Of a DNA stretch of 8,424 nt, positions 6,516-8,424 are shown piece after piece (within the stretch, counting starts at the first letter, position 1; the number at the start of each line of letters is the position of its first letter). This DNA comes from Thermococcus sp. (GTDB lineage: Archaea; Methanobacteriota_B; Thermococci; Thermococcales; Thermococcaceae), in contig JAMOTW010000078.1 in NCBI GenBank assembly GCA_027062125.1, positions 1 to 8,424 of the forward strand, given 5' to 3'. A program made the position numbers and the translations under genes. The notes under the pieces were generated by a model. That model worked only from the letters and a program-made list of their open reading frames with translations, searched no databases and was not told the DNA's origin.

Positions 6516-7808
6516 CTAAAGGTTGGGGTTTTGATTAAAAAGATTGACGCGAGAATTTAAAAGCCATCTCCACAGCGGGACGGCCTTAACCGTTAGGTTG
6601 TCTCGCCTTATTTCCCCCGAGTAGTCCCACGTCACCAGCGTCCCCCTCTTCACACCAAACAGTTCCATAACCCTGAAAAGGTTCTCCACCTCCCTTGAAG
6701 CTACTTCACCCTCACTTGAGGCATACGTAACCTGTATAAGTTCGGTCTTCCTTTTATCCCTCACGACAAAGTCCACCTCACCTTTGGTGTCCCGATAATG
6801 GTAGAGTTCAACACTGGGTCTCTTGTAATATTTGAACCGTAGGAGTTCAATGAAAACTGCGTTCTCCATGAGTCTGCCGATGTTTTCCGAAACCTTTGGC
6901 AGAACAGCGTTGAGCATTCCCGTGTCAACTGCGTAGACCTTCTTATCGCCCCTCACAACTTCTTTGGGCTTGAAGGAGAACTTGGGAAGCTCAAAAATCA
7001 GGTAGGCAGATTCAAGGTACTCGACGTAGTTCTTTACAGTCTCGACGTTGCCGATTCCGAGGGCGTTCTTTGTCTTGTTGTATGTAAATCGTCCGGCGAA
7101 GTTCGAGAAGAGGTAGAAGGCGACCTCCTTCAGTTCACGGACGTTTCTGAGGCCGTAGCGAACTATGACGTCCCTCGTGATGATGTCGTTGTAGAGATTT
7201 ATGAGGTACTCTCTGCCGAAGCGCAGGGCCTCCGGAAAGCCGCCGCGCTCGATATATTCAAGTAAAGCCCTCTTTATCAGAGCCTCCTCCTTTGTTGTCC
7301 TAACCTCCGGTTCAACTCCACTGTAGGCCAGAAACTCCCTGAATGAGAAGGGCAGAAGGGTGTAACTCAGATACCTCCCGGTCAAATAAGTAGAAAACTC
7401 CCTCGAAAGCAGGCGGGCGTTGCTTCCGGTAACGACTGTAGGATAGCTCTCCCTCAAAGCTGAGACCATTCTCTCCCAGCCCTCGACCTCCTGAACCTCA
7501 TCGAGGACTATGTAATCAAAGTCTCCAAAAAGCTCGTAGCCTGCCTGAACGAGTTTTTTGTAGTCCCCAATCGAAAAGCCTGCCATCGCGGGGTCTTCAA
7601 AGTTGATGTAGAGCACCTTTCCGGGGAGGGTCGCCGAGAGAACGGATTTTCCGGAACGCCTCGGCCCGGTTATTATGTGGGCCGTTGGGCTGAAGTTTTC
7701 CAGAATCTTTCCCCTCAGCTCCCGCTCGACGATGTTCTCCCTTTCGAGCTTCTCGCTCAGGGTCTCCCACTGGTCGGCCAAAACCCTCTTGAGTTCTTCA
7801 ACGTTCAT
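6516..7808 (-). CDS. AAA+ ATPase with DUF4143 C-terminal domain (COG1373-like)
   Basis: A 430-residue cytosolic P-loop ATPase of unknown biological role. Walker A is GPRRSGKS (48-55), Walker B YIVLDEVQ (99-106, Asp103-Glu104), sensor-1-like VVTGSNARLL (125-134), and GRYLS (144-148) is a likely arginine finger. Residues about 238-273 resemble a winged helix, a possible DNA-binding element. The C-terminal DUF4143 region (about 315-362) has the outline of a PD-(D/E)xK nuclease, FIELL then GEVDFVV, but the final E-x-K is replaced by IQVTY, so cleavage activity is doubtful. The ATG at 7808 has an in-frame TAG two codons upstream and no ribosome site; the TATA box is 26 bases away, implying a leaderless message. 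One sampled 60-base line is 45% G+C against 62% in a fumarase line, which suggests separate ancestry. The tail after PLWRWLL (NSRVNLFNQNPNL) runs over the fumarase promoter. Confidence 0.85.
   Translation of the reverse strand: MNVEELKRVLADQWETLSEKLERENIVERELRGKILENFSPTAHIITGPRRSGKSVLSATLPGKVLYINFEDPAMAGFSIGDYKKLVQAGYELFGDFDYIVLDEVQEVEGWERMVSALRESYPTVVTGSNARLLSREFSTYLTGRYLSYTLLPFSFREFLAYSGVEPEVRTTKEEALIKRALLEYIERGGFPEALRFGREYLINLYNDIITRDVIVRYGLRNVRELKEVAFYLFSNFAGRFTYNKTKNALGIGNVETVKNYVEYLESAYLIFELPKFSFKPKEVVRGDKKVYAVDTGMLNAVLPKVSENIGRLMENAVFIELLRFKYYKRPSVELYHYRDTKGEVDFVVRDKRKTELIQVTYASSEGEVASREVENLFRVMELFGVKRGTLVTWDYSGEIRRDNLTVKAVPLWRWLLNSRVNLFNQNPNL
6533..6542 (-). promoter_or_regulatory. 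Probable fumarase operon promoter inside the ATPase 3' end
   Basis: Minus strand CTTTTTAATC is TATA-like. Its centre near 6537 predicts transcription from about 6512, just at the AGGTGAG ribosome site for TTG 6500. A second candidate, CTTTTAAA (6555-6562), would start near 6533. Both lie within the coding end of the ATPase gene. Confidence 0.45.
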
Positions 7809-7830
7809 GGGCTAAACTGATACGAACTTC

Positions 7831-7838
7831 CTATAAAG
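7831..7838 (-). promoter_or_regulatory. TATA box of the ATPase gene, overlapping dyad 1
   Basis: Minus strand CTTTATAG is a good TATA box, and its BRE position falls inside the GGTAAACTTT arm of the first palindrome. Its centre is 26 bases from the ATG at 7808, so transcription should begin at or within a few bases of the start codon. A protein bound to dyad 1 would compete with TBP/TFB. Confidence 0.6.
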
Positions 7839-7862
7839 TTTACCATTATAGCGGTAAACTTT
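7835..7862. promoter_or_regulatory. Dyad 1 (perfect)
   Basis: AAAGTTTACC (7835-7844) and GGTAAACTTT (7853-7862) are perfect 10-base inverted arms with spacer ATTATAGC. It shares 4 bases with the ATPase TATA box. Confidence 0.7.
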
Positions 7863-7868
7863 CTATCA

Positions 7869-7896
7869 AAATTGTACCACCATACTGGTAAACTTT
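7869..7896. promoter_or_regulatory. Dyad 2 (one arm imperfect)
   Basis: AAATTGTACC (7869-7878) matches the dyad 1 left arm at 8 of 10 bases. GGTAAACTTT (7887-7896) matches the right arm at 10 of 10. The spacer is ACCATACT. Confidence 0.6.
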
Positions 7897-7902
7897 TCCG
7901 GT

Positions 7903-7930
7903 GAACTTTACCAGTATATTGGTAGAGGTT
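7903..7930. promoter_or_regulatory. Dyad 3 (degenerate)
   Basis: GAACTTTACC (7903-7912) matches the dyad 1 left arm at 8 of 10 and GGTAGAGGTT (7921-7930) matches the right arm at 7 of 10. The spacer is AGTATATT. It is the copy farthest from the ATPase promoter. Confidence 0.5.
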
Positions 7931-7951
7931 TGCGAGAACCCAATGATGAAC

Positions 7952-7978
7952 TAAAGGAAAGAAGGGCATCAGCCCTTC
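7952..7978 (-). terminator. serA: serA terminator hairpin, stop codon within the loop
   Basis: On the minus strand GAAGGGC and GCCCTTC (7972-7978 and 7961-7967) form a perfect 7-bp stem around a TGAT loop, followed by TTTCCTTTA. The first three loop bases are the serA TGA stop (7969-7971). The layout resembles a bacterial-style intrinsic terminator; in archaea the pyrimidine tract probably does most of the work. Confidence 0.65.
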
Positions 7979-8424
7979 AGAGCCTCGACTATCTGCTCCG
8001 CGACCTGAACACCTGCCCTCATCTGGGCCTCGACGGTAGAGGCGCCGATGTGCGGGGTCAGGACAACGTTGTCGAGCTTGGTGAGCGGGTGGTCGGCCGG
8101 GAGCGGCTCCTCCTCGAAGACGTCCAGGCCGGCACCGGCGATCCAGCCCTCCTGGAGGGCCTTGACGAGGGCCTCGGTATCGACAACCGCTCCCCTGGCC
8201 GCGTTTATGAGTATCGCCGTCGGCTTCATGAGCTTGAGGCGCTCCTCGTTTATGAGGTGGTAGGTCGCATCAATGAGCGGGACGTGGAGCGTGACGACGT
8301 CGCTCTCCCTGAGGAGGTCCTCAAGGGAAGTGAAGGTTCCGCCGACCTCCTTAGCCCTCTCCTCGTTCGGGTAGGGGTCGTAGAGCAGGACTTTCATGCC
8401 GAGTGCGTGGGCTATCCTGGCGAC
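7969..8424 (-). CDS. serA: D-3-phosphoglycerate dehydrogenase, C-terminal part (N-terminus beyond window)
   Basis: The last 151 residues of an NAD-dependent 2-hydroxyacid dehydrogenase; the frame runs off the right edge. It oxidises 3-phosphoglycerate to 3-phosphohydroxypyruvate, the first step of serine synthesis. The fragment opens in the nucleotide-binding domain: VARIAHALGMKV, then the Asp of LLYDPYP that binds the NAD ribose. The catalytic triad is visible as Arg in INAARGAVVD, Glu in LDVFEEEPLP and His in TPHIGASTVEAQ. It stops at VEALKG with no ACT regulatory domain, as in the short form of about 300 residues known from Pyrococcus, so serine feedback through ACT is absent. A related hydroxypyruvate/glyoxylate reductase is the alternative, but GASTVEAQ favours phosphoglycerate dehydrogenase. 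An internal ATG at 8397 is not the start. Confidence 0.88.
   Translation of the reverse strand, partial: VARIAHALGMKVLLYDPYPNEERAKEVGGTFTSLEDLLRESDVVTLHVPLIDATYHLINEERLKLMKPTAILINAARGAVVDTEALVKALQEGWIAGAGLDVFEEEPLPADHPLTKLDNVVLTPHIGASTVEAQMRAGVQVAEQIVEALKG

Larger units (their letters stand above)
7835..7936. repeat. Three tandem 34-bp units, each an interrupted palindrome
   Basis: Units 7835-7868, 7869-7902 and 7903-7936 align without gaps. Each is a dyad of 10-base arms around an 8-base spacer, followed by 6 bases. The dyad centres are 7848.5, 7882.5 and 7916.5, exactly 34 apart. The shared core is ACCA, a short A/T-rich spacer, then GGTA. Conservation is best in dyad 1, at the promoter, and falls off away from it. 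The likely role is a multi-site operator for the ATPase gene; an iteron- or centromere-like role is an alternative. Confidence 0.75.

Noticed and set aside
7835..7936. Small CRISPR array
   Set aside because: The period is only 34 bases with no unique spacers of normal length, the units are themselves palindromes and diverge, and no cas gene is present.
7944..7950. Box C-like ATGATGA of a C/D guide RNA
   Set aside because: No box D CTGA follows on the same strand at a suitable distance, and no kink-turn pairing is seen.

Overview
The window reads as chromosomal DNA of a hyperthermophilic euryarchaeon of the Thermococcales (Thermococcus or Pyrococcus type). Support comes from archaeal BRE/TATA promoters about 25 bases upstream of short leaders, GGTG-type ribosome binding sites, a two-subunit class I fumarase, a short archaeal malic enzyme, a stand-alone secreted Lon-type protease, and high G+C in the core genes. 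The genus assignment is inferred from protein resemblance, not from a search.

Layout from left to right. Bases 1-201 hold the N-terminal part of an unrecognised minus-strand gene. A divergent promoter region (about 202-374) separates it from a plus-strand gene (375-2324) for a signal-peptide-bearing, C-terminally membrane-anchored Lon/S16 serine protease. It converges on a minus-strand M20 metallohydrolase (2363-3469). A minus-strand tRNA-Ala(CGC) follows (3657-3734), divergent from a plus-strand malic enzyme (3873-5159). The malic enzyme converges on, and overlaps by 29 bases, a minus-strand fumarase operon: alpha 5646-6500, then beta 5131-5649, joined by a 4-base GTGA overlap. Upstream of the fumarase operon on the same strand is an AAA+/DUF4143 ATPase (6516-7808), visibly less G+C rich than its neighbours. 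Its upstream region carries three tandem palindromes with an exact 34-base period. The window ends with the C-terminal half of a minus-strand phosphoglycerate dehydrogenase (serA, 7969-8424), closed by a hairpin terminator whose loop contains the stop codon.

How the genes relate. Malic enzyme and fumarase both act on malate (malate to pyruvate + CO2; fumarate to malate), so the pair forms a small C4 module although the genes are convergent. SerA is the entry step of serine synthesis. The protease works outside the membrane and has no clear link to its neighbours. The ATPase with its dyad array looks like an independent, probably self-regulated and possibly acquired unit set between serA and the fumarase operon. 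It is the least explained part of the window and the best candidate for something undescribed.
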